Shown: positions 25,846 through 35,497 of the stretch, piece after piece
How the letters are laid out: the number at the start of each line of letters is the position of its first letter
Position numbering within the stretch: the stretch's first letter is position 1
Assembly: GCA_002067095.1 (NCBI GenBank)
Contig: MVQD01000030.1
Coordinates: 1-64,000, forward strand
DNA from: Methanoregulaceae archaeon PtaB.Bin056
GTDB taxonomy: Archaea; Halobacteriota; Methanomicrobia; Methanomicrobiales; Methanospirillaceae
DNA: 64,000 nucleotides
Reading direction: 5' to 3'
The notes under the pieces: model-generated
The model's input: only the letters and a program-made list of their open reading frames with translations
Databases searched by the model: none
Told to the model about the DNA's origin: nothing
Made by a program: the position numbers and the translations under genes

Positions 25846-26335
25846 ATCAAAGCTTCAATACGAGTCAACCCCCAGGGCCATAAATTTGCGCACATTCCCC
25901 AGGTACCAGGGTATCCGCCTCCCGGTTGAGCCCCGCCGGGCAGTTGAATGGGGGGCATTGGTCCGGAAAGCGCATCGGACCGCTCACGCCCACCGGTAAA
26001 GGAGATGTGGTGGGGGGCACCCGGAGACCGGTGGATCCAGACCGTCCGCGGGCTCATCTCCGCTGCATGGGGCGAACGCTGACGCGGGGGAGGGACCTCC
26101 TTGCATCGGTGGAATATCCTTCACGGGATCGGGGGATCCACGGGATCAAAACCCCTTATATTCGGTAAGACCCGGTCCATTGCTGCGGCAATGGCCGCAA
26201 AGCGTCCGCCCTGGCTCTCCCCCGCCAAATAGACAGGCACCGGGGACACCTGCGTCTGGCATGCCCGGCTCGTCCAGGCAGCCCGGGAGGGCGAGGAGAA
26301 GCACGGAGGCTGTAGTGGAGGGGGGTATAGCCGTC
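25846..26335. other. 490-base stretch without a convincing gene
   Basis: This lies between the NUDIX stop and the aRF1 start. Short open frames exist on both strands, but none has a TATA box plus start or any recognisable residues. The AAATTTATGG-like element near 25875-25885 (minus strand) may be the aRF1 promoter. GGATC is repeated three times within about 26110-26145. I see no tRNA. Confidence 0.5.
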
Positions 26336-26845
26336 TCACCCCGATGCCCCGATGCAGCGGCATATGATGCTGATCGTCTTTGCGTCGCAGATACGGCCGT
26401 CCCTTATCATTTCAGGGAGATCCTCCCTCCGTACCCTGACGAGCTCGATGATCTCGTCCTCGTCTTTTTCATAGAGGCAGGAAGGGGAGAGTCCATGGGC
26501 CTCGTAGAGGAAGAGTATTTCATCTGAGAACCCCGGTGTGGTGAAGATGGTCCCACGTGGGATGAGCGTCTCTGCCTGGAACCCCGTCTCCTCGATCAGC
26601 TCCCGGTGCGCCGCGGCAACAGGGTCTTCGCCTGGGTTGAGGGTTCCCGCCGGCGCCTCGATGATATACTCCCCGATCACGAACCGGTACTGCCTGATCA
26701 GGTAGCATGAGCCATCTGCCCGGAAAGGCAGGACGACGACCGCGTTTCCGGGGTGCACTGCCACCCTCTCCACCCGCGACCCGGAGGGAAGGTCGTACTC
26801 CTTCCTGTCAACCCACAACCTCTTTCCCCTGTAAAGGTCGGTCAT
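26336..26845 (-). CDS. NUDIX hydrolase, ADP-ribose pyrophosphatase-like
   Basis: 169 residues with a complete Nudix box: GTLNPGEDPVAAAHRELIEE followed by TGF. The preceding VLIRQYR-like stretch (CYLIRQYRFVIGEYIIEAPA) is typical of ADP-sugar pyrophosphatases, which cut ADP-ribose to AMP and ribose phosphate. The start ATG overlaps the queC stop by 4 bases (ATGA), so it is translated with the queuosine-type genes; whether that has a metabolic reason is unknown. Confidence 0.9.
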   Translation of the reverse strand: MTDLYRGKRLWVDRKEYDLPSGSRVERVAVHPGNAVVVLPFRADGSCYLIRQYRFVIGEYIIEAPAGTLNPGEDPVAAAHRELIEETGFQAETLIPRGTIFTTPGFSDEILFLYEAHGLSPSCLYEKDEDEIIELVRVRREDLPEMIRDGRICDAKTISIICRCIGASG

Positions 26846-27513
26846 TTCCCCTCCCGGTAAGGAATGGGGTCTCTCATCCCGACCAAAGAGAAGGCCGTTT
26901 TCCGGAAATGGCATGCCCCGCACACCCCACAGGCCACGTCCTCGTCCTGGTAACACGACCACGTGTGTTCATAGGGGACGTTCATGCGAATACCCTCCAT
27001 GAGTATCTCCCTCTTGTTCATGTGGATGAACGGGGTATGGATCCTGATGGCGGTCCCGCTCCTCGTACCCGTCTCGACCGCTTTCTGGAACGCCTCGATG
27101 AAGACGGGGCGGCAGTCGGGGTACCCGCTGTAATCCTGTGACTGGACGCCTATGAAGATGGCCCCTGCGCCGCGCGCCTCTGCATAACTGGTCGCGATCG
27201 AGAGGAGATTCCCGTTCCGGAACGGGACGTAGGTGTTGGGGATGCCCTCCCTGTCAGCGCGGTAGCAATCGACAGGGAGCGTATGGTCCGTCAGGCTGCT
27301 CGCCCCAAAGGCCGCAAGATAGGCGAGGTCTACTTCCTGGAACTCTTCGGCGTTGAGAAGCCCTGCGATGGTCCGCGCACAGGCGCGTTCCTTCCTCTCT
27401 GTACGCTGGCCATAGTTGAAATGGAGTGCGAGGATCGAAAAGCCCCTCTCGCGGGCGAGGTAGGCGAGGGTGGCCGAGTCCATCCCCCCGGAGAGGAGGC
27501 ACACCGCTCTCAT
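26842..27513 (-). CDS. queC: 7-cyano-7-deazaguanine (preQ0) synthase QueC
   Basis: 223 residues of the PP-loop ATPase fold: LLSGGMDSATLAYLA at the N terminus, and four zinc Cys at the end (WSCYQDEDVACGVCGACHFR). It turns 7-carboxy-7-deazaguanine, ATP and ammonia into preQ0, the precursor that archaea place at position 15 of tRNA as archaeosine. The gene follows queE by 3 bases and leads into the NUDIX gene by a 4-base overlap. Confidence 0.95.
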   Translation of the reverse strand: MRAVCLLSGGMDSATLAYLARERGFSILALHFNYGQRTERKERACARTIAGLLNAEEFQEVDLAYLAAFGASSLTDHTLPVDCYRADREGIPNTYVPFRNGNLLSIATSYAEARGAGAIFIGVQSQDYSGYPDCRPVFIEAFQKAVETGTRSGTAIRIHTPFIHMNKREILMEGIRMNVPYEHTWSCYQDEDVACGVCGACHFRKTAFSLVGMRDPIPYREGK

Positions 27514-27516
27514 GGG

Positions 27517-28125
27517 TCAGCGTACCCCCAGGAGTTTGTGAAGCTGCAGTTGCAGTCTCGCGGGAAGGTCTTCTTCAATCAGGAAGCGTGCCACGGCACG
27601 TGCATCCGACCCCTCCACGGGTGAGAAGAAGACCTCTCCCTCCACAGGGTGCCCATCAAGCACTCCTGCGGCATACTCGCAGTCCGCGAGGTCCCTGACC
27701 ACGAACTTCACCGAGTCCTCCCGCCTGATCCTGGGGAGGAGCGAGAGGTCGCTCTCCACCCCTGACGAGGGGCACTTCACGTCCATGCAGATGCCTGCAT
27801 AGTCCTGGAACGAGGAAAAATCGATGGTGCCGTTGGTCTCGATGTCGATGAGGTACCCTCCGGCATGCAGGGACCGGAGGAGGGAGAGGAGCGGGCGACC
27901 CTGGAGGAGAGGCTCTCCCCCGGTGATGCAGAGGTAGGTGCCCCCGAGTTCACGGACCCGCGAGGCGATCTTCTCCTCGTCCATCTCGACTCCCCCCGAG
28001 AGGGCGTGTGGAGTGTCGCACCAGGAACAGCGGAGGTTGCAGCCTGCAAACCTGATGAATGTGCAGGGCCTCCCCTGCCGTACACCCTCCCCCTGGACGC
28101 TCCTGAAGACCTCACTGACTTTCAT
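27517..28125 (-). CDS. queE: 7-carboxy-7-deazaguanine synthase QueE
   Basis: 202-residue radical SAM enzyme. The short N-terminal motif is SVQGEGVRQGRPCTFIRF and the cluster motif CNLRCSWCDTP. LCITGGEPLLQ contributes to SAM binding. It contracts 6-carboxytetrahydropterin to the deazapurine ring of preQ0. Its 5' end overlaps the end of queD by 14 bases. Confidence 0.95.
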   Translation of the reverse strand: MKVSEVFRSVQGEGVRQGRPCTFIRFAGCNLRCSWCDTPHALSGGVEMDEEKIASRVRELGGTYLCITGGEPLLQGRPLLSLLRSLHAGGYLIDIETNGTIDFSSFQDYAGICMDVKCPSSGVESDLSLLPRIRREDSVKFVVRDLADCEYAAGVLDGHPVEGEVFFSPVEGSDARAVARFLIEEDLPARLQLQLHKLLGVR

Positions 28126-28525
28126 AGGTCACTTCTGCATGGCAGGTCGGGGATTCCCAGACGCGGATCCTGGTCACCCTGGCCGCGAGTCCCAGGACGC
28201 GGCACTCTTCGTTGAGCATGCCGGCAACCAGGGATGCGAGCAGTTCGCTCGTGGGCTCACCCGGGGTCGTGATGACCGGGTGGAATGCCCTGATTGCCTG
28301 GACCATGGGATCTCCCTCGTTGAGGATGATCTGGTGATCATACCGCTCGACGACATTTTTTATGGTATTGTAGTCCACCAGGATGCCGGTCCGCCCATCC
28401 ACCTGCCCCTCCATCCACACCTCCACTTTCCAGCGGTGCCCGTGCAGGCAGGCGCATTTCCCCTTGTAATGCAGCAACCGGTGGCTTGCATCGAACTGCA
28501 CCTCCTTGTAAATGCGGCAGATCAT
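28112..28525 (-). CDS. queD: 6-carboxytetrahydropterin synthase QueD
   Basis: 137 residues of the T-fold family. The zinc His residues are in FDASHRLLHY and CLHGHRWKVEV, the catalytic Cys in YKGKCACLHG, and the conserved Glu in RVWESPTCHAEV. It makes 6-carboxytetrahydropterin from dihydroneopterin triphosphate, the first committed step to preQ0. ATG at 28525 is used; the longer frame upstream overlaps rps12 on the other strand. As first gene of the leftward queD-queE-queC-NUDIX run it has a TATA element near 28602-28615. Confidence 0.94.
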   Translation of the reverse strand: MICRIYKEVQFDASHRLLHYKGKCACLHGHRWKVEVWMEGQVDGRTGILVDYNTIKNVVERYDHQIILNEGDPMVQAIRAFHPVITTPGEPTSELLASLVAGMLNEECRVLGLAARVTRIRVWESPTCHAEVTYESQ

Positions 28526-28601
28526 GAGAGAAGTTTGGCGGGAACGGGATATAATATTATTAGCAATGCGATGCAACCAATACAGGCAATCGGGGACTCC
28601 T

Positions 28602-28640
28602 CCATAATATATAAGTCGCCACCGCGCGTTTATATATACC
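28602..28640. promoter_or_regulatory. Divergent promoter pair of queD and rps12
   Basis: ATAATATATAAG (about 28604-28614) reads leftward as CTTATATATTAT and can serve queD with a leader near 60 bases. TTTATATATACC (28629-28640) lies about 60 bases before the rps12 ATG and should serve the ribosomal operon. The boxes are only about 15 bases apart, so the two promoters may compete. Confidence 0.55.
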
Positions 28641-28693
28641 ACACTGGGTGAAACCGAGTCCACCACAGATGAACTGGTACATGAGGGTATTTC

Positions 28694-29122
28694 ATGGGTA
28701 AGGGTAAATTTGCAGCAAGAAAACTGCTCAAGGACGCAAAGAAGTTCCGCTGGAGCGAGCCGAAATTCGTGCGGAGCCAGGGCGGGGTCAACCTCAAATC
28801 CGACCCCCTGGAGGGCGCTCCGCAGGCCCGCGGGATCGTGCTCGAGAAGATTGGGGTGGAAGCCAAGCAGCCGAACTCCGCCATCCGCAAGTGCGTGAGG
28901 GTGCAGCTGATCAAGAACGGCCGGCAGGTCACTGCGTTCGCGGTGGGCGACGGTGCCATCAACTTCATCGACGAACACGACGAGGTGGAGATCGAGGGCA
29001 TCGGCGGACGTCTGGGGAGATCGATGGGAGACATCCCGGGTGTCCGGTATGTCGTCACCAAGGTGAACAATGTCTCGCTCCACGAGATGGTCATTGGCCG
29101 CAAGGAGAAGCCACGCAGGTGA
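28694..29122 (+). CDS. rps12: 30S ribosomal protein S12
   Basis: 142 residues of archaeal/eukaryotic S23/uS12 type. The decoding-centre segment is seen as [20 protein letters not shown] and the C-terminal part as [17 protein letters not shown]. It opens the rps12-rps7-EF-2 operon, the archaeal counterpart of the bacterial str operon. A GAGGG stretch about 7 bases before the ATG may serve as ribosome-binding site. Confidence 0.97.
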   Translation: MGKGKFAARKLLKDAKKFRWSEPKFVRSQGGVNLKSDPLEGAPQARGIVLEKIGVEAKQPNSAIRKCVRVQLIKNGRQVTAFAVGDGAINFIDEHDEVEIEGIGGRLGRSMGDIPGVRYVVTKVNNVSLHEMVIGRKEKPRR

Positions 29123-29128
29123 TCGGAA

Positions 29129-29710
29129 ATGACTGAGACAGAACCCGCAACCCGGCTCCTCTTCAACAAGTGGGACCTCGGCGAGGTGCAGGTGACCGAC
29201 CCGAGCCTTGTCAGGTATATCAGCCTCAACCCCGTGATTGTCCCTCACTCAACCGGTAAATTCACCCGCCAGGAGTTCAACAAGGCCAACATGCTGATCG
29301 TCGAGCGCCTCATCAACCGGCTGATGCAGTCCGAGATGAACACCGGCAACAAGCAGCTGGCCACACGCATCGTGCGCGACGCCTTCGAGATGGTCCACAA
29401 GAAGACCAAGAAGAACCCGGTGCAGGTGCTCGTCGAGGCGATTGCCAACACGGGCCAGCGCGAAGAGACGGTCAGGCTGAAGTACGGCGGTATCAATGTC
29501 CCGAAATCAGTGGACACCGCGCCAATCCGGCGGGTCAACACCTCCCTCTACTTCATCTCCGAGGCAGTCAAGAAGGCTGCCCACAAGAGCAAGAAGCCGG
29601 TCGCCGCGTGCCTTGCAGACGAGCTGATCGCCGCCTCGAAGGGCGACGTCAAGGCCTACTCGGTGAACAAGAAGGAAGAACGCGAGCGCATTGCGAAGTC
29701 CGCACGATAA
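29129..29710 (+). CDS. rps7: 30S ribosomal protein S7
   Basis: 193 residues. The archaeal N-terminal extension is followed by [19 protein letters not shown] and [20 protein letters not shown], then a C-terminal [13 protein letters not shown], all typical of uS7. It starts the assembly of the 3' major domain of 16S rRNA. It begins 6 bases after the S12 stop, so it is cotranscribed. Confidence 0.97.
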   Translation: MTETEPATRLLFNKWDLGEVQVTDPSLVRYISLNPVIVPHSTGKFTRQEFNKANMLIVERLINRLMQSEMNTGNKQLATRIVRDAFEMVHKKTKKNPVQVLVEAIANTGQREETVRLKYGGINVPKSVDTAPIRRVNTSLYFISEAVKKAAHKSKKPVAACLADELIAASKGDVKAYSVNKKEERERIAKSAR

Positions 29711-29742
29711 GGAACAATATTCACTTTTTTGTGGTGTTTTTG

Positions 29743-31935
29743 ATGGCCCGAGGCAGAAAATCAATCGAGAAAGTCACTGAACTGATGAGTGATCCGGTTC
29801 ACATCCGGAATATCGGCATCGTTGCCCACATCGACCATGGCAAGACCACCCTCTCCGACAACCTCCTTGCGGGGGCAGGGATCATCTCGGAGGAGCTTGC
29901 AGGAAAGCAGCTCTTCATGGACTCGGACGAGGAGGAGCAGGCCCGCGGCATCACGATCGATGCGAGCAACGTCTCCATGGTCCACGAGTACGAGGGCCAG
30001 GAGTTCCTGATCAACATGATCGACACCCCGGGCCACGTGGACTTCGGGGGCGACGTTACCCGGGCCATGAGGGCGGTTGACGGCGCAGTCGTGCTGGTCG
30101 ACGCAGTGGAGGGGACGATGCCCCAGACCGAGACGGTATTGCGGCAGGCATTAAAGGAGGGCGTCCGCCCTGTCCTCTTCATCAACAAGGTGGACCGCCT
30201 GATCAACGAGCTCAAGGTGGACGAGATGGAGATGCAGATCCGCCTCGGCCGCGTCATCGACAAGGTCAACAAGCTGATCAAGGGGATGAACGAGGAGGCG
30301 TACAATGCCGGCTGGAAACTCGACGCAGCCCAGGGAACTGTTGCGTTTGGGTCTGCCCTCTATAACTGGGCGGTGTCGGTCCCATTCATGAAAAAAAGCG
30401 GGGTCTCGTTCAAAGAGGTGTACGAGAGCTGCAGGACCGGCGACATGAAGAACCTCGCCAAGAGGAGTCCCCTCTGCGAAGTGGTCCTCGACATGGTGGT
30501 CAAGCACCTGCCGAACCCGAAAGACTCGCAGAAGCGGCGTATCAAGGTGATCTGGCATGGGGATGCAACCACGCCCGAAGGAAAAGCGATGCTCGAGTGC
30601 GACCCGAACGGCCCTGCCACCCTGATGATCACCGATATCTCGTTCGATCCCCATGCGGGAGAGGTCGCGACAGGCAGGCTGTTTTCGGGCAGGATCAGGC
30701 GTGGCACTGAACTCTATGTCATGGGCACTGCAAAGAAGGTCAACCGCCTCCAGCAGGTAGGGATCTTCATGGGGCCTACCAGGGTCGAGGTGGAGGAGAT
30801 CACGGCAGGGAACATTGCTGCCGTGACGGGCTTAAAAGACGCCATCGTCGGGTCCACCGTCACCACGCTGCAGGAAATGACGCCTTTTGAGTCCCTGAAA
30901 CACTACAGCGAGCCGGTGATGACTGTTGCGGTAGAGGCCAAGAACATGAAGGACCTCCCGAAACTCGTCGAGGTGCTCCGCCAGGTGGCCAAGGAGGACC
31001 CCACCCTTCAGATCAACATCAACGAGGAGACGGGGGAGCACCTCATATCGGGCATGGGCGAGCTTCACCTCGAGATCGTGACAGGGCGCATCAAGAGAGA
31101 CAAGGGCGTTGAGATTGTCACGTCAGAGCCGATCGTCGTGTACCGCGAGACGGTGACCCAGAAGGCCGGCCCTGTAGAGGGGAAGTCCCCCAACAGGCAC
31201 AACCGGTTCTACCTGGAACTTGAGGTCCTGCCGGATGCCATCGTGGAACTGATCAAGAGCGGGCAGGTCTCAATGAACCAGTCCCAGCTTGAGCGTCGTG
31301 ATGCCCTTATCGCCGCAGGGATGGACAAGGAGGAGGCCAAGAGCGTGAAAGATATCTATGGCCACACTATGTTCATCGACATGACCAAGGGTATCCAGTA
31401 CCTGAACGAGACGATGGAGCTGATCATCGAGGGCCTCCACGAGGCACTCGACGGGGGCCCGCTCGCAGACGAGAAGGTCCAGAACCTGAAGATCAGGCTC
31501 GTGGACGTCAAGCTCCACGAGGATGCCATCCACCGGGGCCCTGCCCAGGTCATCCCTGCCGTGAGGGCCGCTGTTAAGGCCGGGATGCTCCTTGCGGGCG
31601 ACACCCTCCTTGAGCCAGTCCAGAAGATCCAGATCACGGTCCCCACCGACCAGATGGGGAACGCGACTGCCCAGATCCAGGGGAGGCGCGGGCAGGTGTA
31701 CGATATCCAGAGCGAGGGAGATACTGTCACGGTCGTCGGCAAAGCACCTGTCGCCGAGCTCTTCGGGTTTGCCGGGGACATCCGTTCTGCCACCGAGGGA
31801 CGGGCGATGTGGAGCACCGAGTTTGCAGGTTTCGAGCTCGTGCCGAGCAACCTCATGAAGGAGGTCGTAACCTCCATCCGCAAGAGGAAGGGCCTCAAGG
31901 AGCAGATACCCACCCCTGCGGATTATCTCGCCTGA
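29743..31935 (+). CDS. fusA: Elongation factor 2 (EF-2)
   Basis: 730 residues, the usual archaeal EF-2 length. G motifs are [29 protein letters not shown] and FINKVDRL. The diphthamide loop near the C terminus reads [16 protein letters not shown], with the His that becomes diphthamide. The factor drives translocation. ATG at 29743 is used; the frame upstream runs into rps7. A gene for EF-1-alpha does not follow, as it often does in other archaea; only 400 gene-free bases come next. Confidence 0.97.
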   Translation: MARGRKSIEKVTELMSDPVHIRNIGIVAHIDHGKTTLSDNLLAGAGIISEELAGKQLFMDSDEEEQARGITIDASNVSMVHEYEGQEFLINMIDTPGHVDFGGDVTRAMRAVDGAVVLVDAVEGTMPQTETVLRQALKEGVRPVLFINKVDRLINELKVDEMEMQIRLGRVIDKVNKLIKGMNEEAYNAGWKLDAAQGTVAFGSALYNWAVSVPFMKKSGVSFKEVYESCRTGDMKNLAKRSPLCEVVLDMVVKHLPNPKDSQKRRIKVIWHGDATTPEGKAMLECDPNGPATLMITDISFDPHAGEVATGRLFSGRIRRGTELYVMGTAKKVNRLQQVGIFMGPTRVEVEEITAGNIAAVTGLKDAIVGSTVTTLQEMTPFESLKHYSEPVMTVAVEAKNMKDLPKLVEVLRQVAKEDPTLQININEETGEHLISGMGELHLEIVTGRIKRDKGVEIVTSEPIVVYRETVTQKAGPVEGKSPNRHNRFYLELEVLPDAIVELIKSGQVSMNQSQLERRDALIAAGMDKEEAKSVKDIYGHTMFIDMTKGIQYLNETMELIIEGLHEALDGGPLADEKVQNLKIRLVDVKLHEDAIHRGPAQVIPAVRAAVKAGMLLAGDTLLEPVQKIQITVPTDQMGNATAQIQGRRGQVYDIQSEGDTVTVVGKAPVAELFGFAGDIRSATEGRAMWSTEFAGFELVPSNLMKEVVTSIRKRKGLKEQIPTPADYLA

Positions 31936-32348
31936 ACTCACCTTTTTTTCAAGAGACTTCAATTCTCAGACCGGCATCTTCTCTTGGTGCGGTTGAGTCA
32001 TCAACTGGACCTGGGACGCCATTGCACCCTGGTATGGAGAGGATTGATGCATCAGCGCACCAATTGTGGCGGCTGTTTGCCGGTACACCTCCGCATCCGA
32101 TGGATTCCGCCACCCCTTAAATAGCCATGGAAGTTTTACCAACGCATCCCAGGTGGTGGCACTCTGGCAACAAGTAGGCGCCGTTCGTTAGGCAAAAAGA
32201 GGTCAAAACGAAACACCGGATCACCGAGACGACGATGGCCCAATGACTGGATGAGGATGCTGATCACACCCTCGATTCAGCCTCCCATACAGACGCAGCA
32301 GGGAGGAAAAAAAGAGAGAGGGGAACCCGGGTATCGTCGCGGGAGCCG
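31936..32348. other. Gene-free stretch after EF-2
   Basis: A T7 run (31943-31949) right after the EF-2 stop is a likely terminator. A TTAAATAG element at about 32116-32123 could be a promoter, but only a 16-codon open frame follows it. I see no gene, tRNA or clear repeat here. Confidence 0.5.
31943..31949 (+). terminator. T7 terminator of the rps12-rps7-EF-2 operon
   Basis: Seven T residues lie 8 bases after the EF-2 stop, the usual form of an archaeal intrinsic terminator. Confidence 0.5.
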
Positions 32349-32828
32349 TCACGACAGGGTTGCCCGCGTGATGGTGACGGGCTGGAGGGGCCGGTCATTC
32401 CGGTCGGTCTTCACGCTTGCGATCCTGTCCACGACATCCATGCCGGCAGACACACGGCCGAACACGGGGTGTTTCCCGTCGAGGTAGTGGTTGTTGACGA
32501 GGTTGATGAAGAACTGGCTCCCTCCGGTATTGGGCCCGGCGTTTGCCATCGAGAGGGTGCCCCTGTCATTCTTCCTCCCGGCCCTGAATTCGTCCCGGAT
32601 GGTGTACCCTGGACCACCCCTGCCGGTTCCCGTAGGGTCGCCTCCCTGTATCATGAACCCCTTGATGACACGGTGGAAGATGATCCCGTCATAAAACCCC
32701 TTCTTTACGAGGGATGCAAAGTTACCTGCGGTCACAGGCATGTCTTCGAATAACTCAATCTCAATCGTGCCATGGTTTGTCTCCATGGTCACGCGCGTTC
32801 CGGGAAGTGGTTCGTTCTTTCCAGTCAT
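32349..32828 (-). CDS. Cyclophilin-type peptidyl-prolyl isomerase
   Basis: 159 residues, a compact single-domain cyclophilin. Active-site residues are seen in [29 protein letters not shown] and [12 protein letters not shown]. No signal peptide is present, so it should act in the cytoplasm on proline bonds during folding. ATG at 32828 is used; the long upstream frame crosses the facing GTPase gene and is not coding. Confidence 0.94.
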   Translation of the reverse strand: MTGKNEPLPGTRVTMETNHGTIEIELFEDMPVTAGNFASLVKKGFYDGIIFHRVIKGFMIQGGDPTGTGRGGPGYTIRDEFRAGRKNDRGTLSMANAGPNTGGSQFFINLVNNHYLDGKHPVFGRVSAGMDVVDRIASVKTDRNDRPLQPVTITRATLS

Positions 32829-33051
32829 GTTTCTCTCATCATTATTTGACCGTGAAAGCAGAAGGATGTTCTGGACCCCTCGCCAGTACACCCTCCATGG
32901 AGATTGCGCAGTGCCAAAAATCGAGGGGTATCCCTGCAGAGTGGATCGGTGAGACAGCCCGCGTCTCTCCGTGGTCTTTCCCAGGGTTCGCACGACTGCG
33001 GGGATGCTCAATAGAAACGGTAAAAAACCAGGGGGTGGATAGATCCCCTGA

Positions 33052-33540
33052 ATGGCAGGAGGAAAGCTGAAGATCGTGGTCTTCGGGGCGTACAATGCCG
33101 GAAAGTCGACGTTTATCCAGGCGATAGACCCAAAGGCACGGCATGTCGAGGCGCACACAAACGAGGGCGATACGACTGTGGCACTCGACTATGGCAGGGT
33201 GGAGATCCACGCCCTGCAGGTTTACCTCTTCGGTACACCGGGCCAGGAAAGGTTCGAGTTCGTGCGCGAGATCATCTCACGGGGCATGGACGCCGCAATA
33301 CTCCTCGTCGACTGCAGTGTCCCCACCGATGAGTTCACGATGACCCTCTACGATACCCTTGCAAAGAAGAATATCCCCCTTGCGGTCATGCTGAACAAGT
33401 GCGACCTTGCAGGGGCATGCCCAGGGACCGTCCGTGCCGCGTTTGGAAATTCCCCGGTGTACGAGATCTGCGCAAGCGAGCGTGCCCGTGCAATGCCTGC
33501 GCTCGTCTCGTTTGTTGAGACCCTGGCGCACGACTTGTAG
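33052..33540 (+). CDS. Small Ras-like GTPase (COG2229 type)
   Basis: 162 residues. The P-loop is [17 protein letters not shown], the G3 motif [14 protein letters not shown], and the G4 motif LNKCDLAG. It resembles the small prokaryotic GTPases related to the SRP receptor beta subunit and MglA. Partner proteins with roadblock/LC7 domains often lie next to such genes, but none is adjacent here, so the pathway cannot be named. It begins about 220 bases from the facing cyclophilin gene. Confidence 0.8.
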   Translation: MAGGKLKIVVFGAYNAGKSTFIQAIDPKARHVEAHTNEGDTTVALDYGRVEIHALQVYLFGTPGQERFEFVREIISRGMDAAILLVDCSVPTDEFTMTLYDTLAKKNIPLAVMLNKCDLAGACPGTVRAAFGNSPVYEICASERARAMPALVSFVETLAHDL

Positions 33541-33610
33541 AAAGAGATCCCCCTGGCCGGATACCCATATGGGTCCGGCGTATGGGGGGGGGAAATTTTC
33601 AACGCCTTCT

Positions 33611-34093
33611 TTACTTCCACACGTTGACCGGGTCGATAGAGGCGTCGATCAGGAGGTCGAAGTCGATGGACTTGAGCCATCCTGCCTTCTCGAACATGTT
33701 CATGAAACAGATACCGATGGTTGCAGCATTTGGGTACTTGGCGATTGCCGATTTCACCTGCTCCGCGTTGACGGGGACATTCGGCATCGAGAGCCCACCC
33801 ATGACCACGACCGCCGCCGGATTTGCGATCTTCGCCGGTCCTTTTGCCTGCATCCCGATGTCAGGAACGAGCGCCAGTTTCTGCGCCTTGGACTCGTCTA
33901 CGTACGGGACAAAGACCTGGGCAAGTTCGAGGCTTCGCACTGCAAAGCCCAGAAGCTCGACGAACGGGGTGCAGGTCCCCGGGCAGCCGTAATACACCAC
34001 CTGGTCGCCGGCCTTCATGCCCTTCTTCTCGATGAACTCCTTGAACGGGCGGAGCATGCCCGGGACGCCCTGAAATACTTCCTTCTGCTTCAT
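33611..34093 (-). CDS. DUF2124 family protein
   Basis: 160 residues matching a methanogen family of unknown role. YYGCPGTCTPFVELLGFAV, then IANPAAVVVMGGLSMPNVPV and ATIGICFMNMFEKAGW suggest a Rossmann-like alpha/beta fold with a possible Cys pair (CPGTC). The start has a strong Shine-Dalgarno, AGGAGGAAAA, about 6 bases ahead, with a TATA box (CTATATATTC) 50 bases ahead, so unlike many genes here it has a short leader. A GAATG-N5-CATTC palindrome lies near the predicted transcription start. Confidence 0.75.
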   Translation of the reverse strand: MKQKEVFQGVPGMLRPFKEFIEKKGMKAGDQVVYYGCPGTCTPFVELLGFAVRSLELAQVFVPYVDESKAQKLALVPDIGMQAKGPAKIANPAAVVVMGGLSMPNVPVNAEQVKSAIAKYPNAATIGICFMNMFEKAGWLKSIDFDLLIDASIDPVNVWK

Positions 34094-34111
34094 GCAATTT
34101 TCCTCCTATGA

Positions 34112-34147
34112 GAATGAATAACATTCACAGTGCATATGAATATATAG
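34112..34147. promoter_or_regulatory. Divergent promoter with palindrome between DUF2124 and flavodoxin genes
   Basis: GAATATATAG (34138-34147) is a TATA-like element usable on both strands. GAATG-AATAA-CATTC (34112-34126) is a perfect 5+5 inverted repeat at or just before the leftward transcription start and could be an operator. Confidence 0.45.
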
Positions 34148-34247
34148 GTACTGAGATGGCCGGTGGGGGATCTCTGCCGGCATACAGGAAGGGATAAGAG
34201 ACATGTCAGGCGGGGGAGCAGCGGCGGCGGGCGGGCAGAAGGGCAGG

Positions 34248-34763
34248 ATGCGATCGGTCCTGGTCTGTTATGCGAGTCGGTATGGGTCTACACGGGAGAT
34301 TGCCGGGTGGATCGCAGAGGAACTGAAAGGCGCGGGTGTTATCGCGGACTGCCTGCCGGCGGGAAAAGGGGTGCGTCCGGCCGCCTACGACGCGGCCGTG
34401 ATCGGAAGCGCCCTGTACATGGGCAAGTGGCTTGCCGAGGCCCGCGAACTGGTATCGAGGGAGAGGGTCCCGCTGGGAAGGATGCCCGTGGCGGTCTTCT
34501 CGGTCGGATACTCGTTGAAAGAGCGGACTCTGGCTTCCCTGCAGGCTGGAGAGGCAGCGCTTTCGGACATCCGCCTCTTCATTTCGCCCCGGGATGCGGC
34601 GTTTTTCCCGGGAAGGGTGGACCCTGAACGGATGAGGCCGGCCGACCGCGCGATTCTCTCTCTCGCAGGGATTACGGGAGGGGATTTTTGCGATGCTGAT
34701 CTGGTCCGGGCATGGGCCAGGACCCTCCCCGGGCTCCTTGGGCTCCTCCAGGCAGAAGAATAA
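34248..34763 (+). CDS. Flavodoxin-domain protein, HemG-like
   Basis: 171 residues from ATG at 34248. The FMN phosphate loop is VLVCYASRYGSTREIA and later strands include AAVIGSALYMGKWLAEAREL and PVAVFSVGYS. The general pattern is that of the COG4635 family (menaquinone-dependent protoporphyrinogen oxidase-like flavodoxins), but in methanogens these proteins probably serve other electron-transfer roles. An upstream ATG at 34203 would add a Gly/Ala-rich 15-residue head unlike the family. It is divergent from DUF2124 and shares the intergenic promoter region. Confidence 0.82.
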   Translation: MRSVLVCYASRYGSTREIAGWIAEELKGAGVIADCLPAGKGVRPAAYDAAVIGSALYMGKWLAEARELVSRERVPLGRMPVAVFSVGYSLKERTLASLQAGEAALSDIRLFISPRDAAFFPGRVDPERMRPADRAILSLAGITGGDFCDADLVRAWARTLPGLLGLLQAEE

Positions 34764-34858
34764 CCCTATTGGCACGGGGAGGGCAAGGGCGGGAGAAAAG
34801 ATTGGCCGCCGGTGCCCCGCCCGACCTTGTGATTAAAAAAATGGAGGGGTTGGCCGGA

Positions 34859-35497
34859 TCAGGTCACCATGACGTGGAGGTCATACGTCTGAAGGGCCTC
34901 GATGTAGGTAAGGTTTACCGGGGTCCCCCACATGTAGATGGTGGCGACATCGCCGGCCGGCTCGGATTCGAAGGCGACCCTGAGGCCGTCGACCCTGAAC
35001 TGAGCGTCAAGGTTCAGCGGGAGATAGTCCCTGCCGTCGTCACCTGCAATCCCGTAAAACCCGCCCTCGAGATCCTGGTAAACGACAGTTCCCGCAGGAA
35101 CCCAGGGCCGCCGGTATTCGCCGTGCACAGACTGGTTCCCCTTCTCCTCCGCTTCGAATACCCACAAGTGGGTTCCGCCTGCCCCTACCAGCTGCGTGGA
35201 CGGCGGGAGGAACTCATCCTTCTGCAGGGCAAGGCCGGCGGAGTGAGAGAGGTTCCACGAATATCCGGTGGTGGGGTTCTCGGCGAGCTTGAGAGAGAAC
35301 GAGGAGCCAAGCGACGCAGTCACCTGTTTCCCGTCGCTCTCCTGGTCAAACGACTGTGATGGAGCAACCGGTGCGGTGGGGGTGGGAGTCGGCCCCCCGT
35401 CTCCTCCCGGCGACTGGGTGCACCCGGCCATGAATACGGCCATGAGGCAGACCAGTGCAACGCCAAGAATCAGGACGTGGTATCGTGACATGAGCAT
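34859..35497 (-). CDS. Chagasin-like (I42) protease inhibitor lipoprotein
   Basis: 212 residues. A lipoprotein signal (LVCLMAVFMAGCTQSPGG) is followed by a Pro/Thr-rich linker and a domain with the chagasin marks AENPTTGYSWN, GAGGTHLWVFEAEEKGN and a SVHGEYRRPW strand. Such inhibitors block papain-type cysteine proteases. After about residue 140 there is an extra domain of about 70 residues. ATG at 35497 is chosen because AGAGGTGA lies 7 bases ahead. Being outside the cell, it would guard the surface against proteases from neighbours; that is inference. Confidence 0.82.
   Translation of the reverse strand: MLMSRYHVLILGVALVCLMAVFMAGCTQSPGGDGGPTPTPTAPVAPSQSFDQESDGKQVTASLGSSFSLKLAENPTTGYSWNLSHSAGLALQKDEFLPPSTQLVGAGGTHLWVFEAEEKGNQSVHGEYRRPWVPAGTVVYQDLEGGFYGIAGDDGRDYLPLNLDAQFRVDGLRVAFESEPAGDVATIYMWGTPVNLTYIEALQTYDLHVMVT

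Noticed and set aside
26100-26150. Three GGATC repeats as a regulatory array
   Set aside because: The units are short and unevenly spaced, as expected by chance in a G+C-rich region.
26121-26363. 80-codon minus-strand open frame between NUDIX and aRF1 genes
   Set aside because: Overlaps the NUDIX end and shows Pro/Arg/Ser-rich chance composition with no family-like motif.
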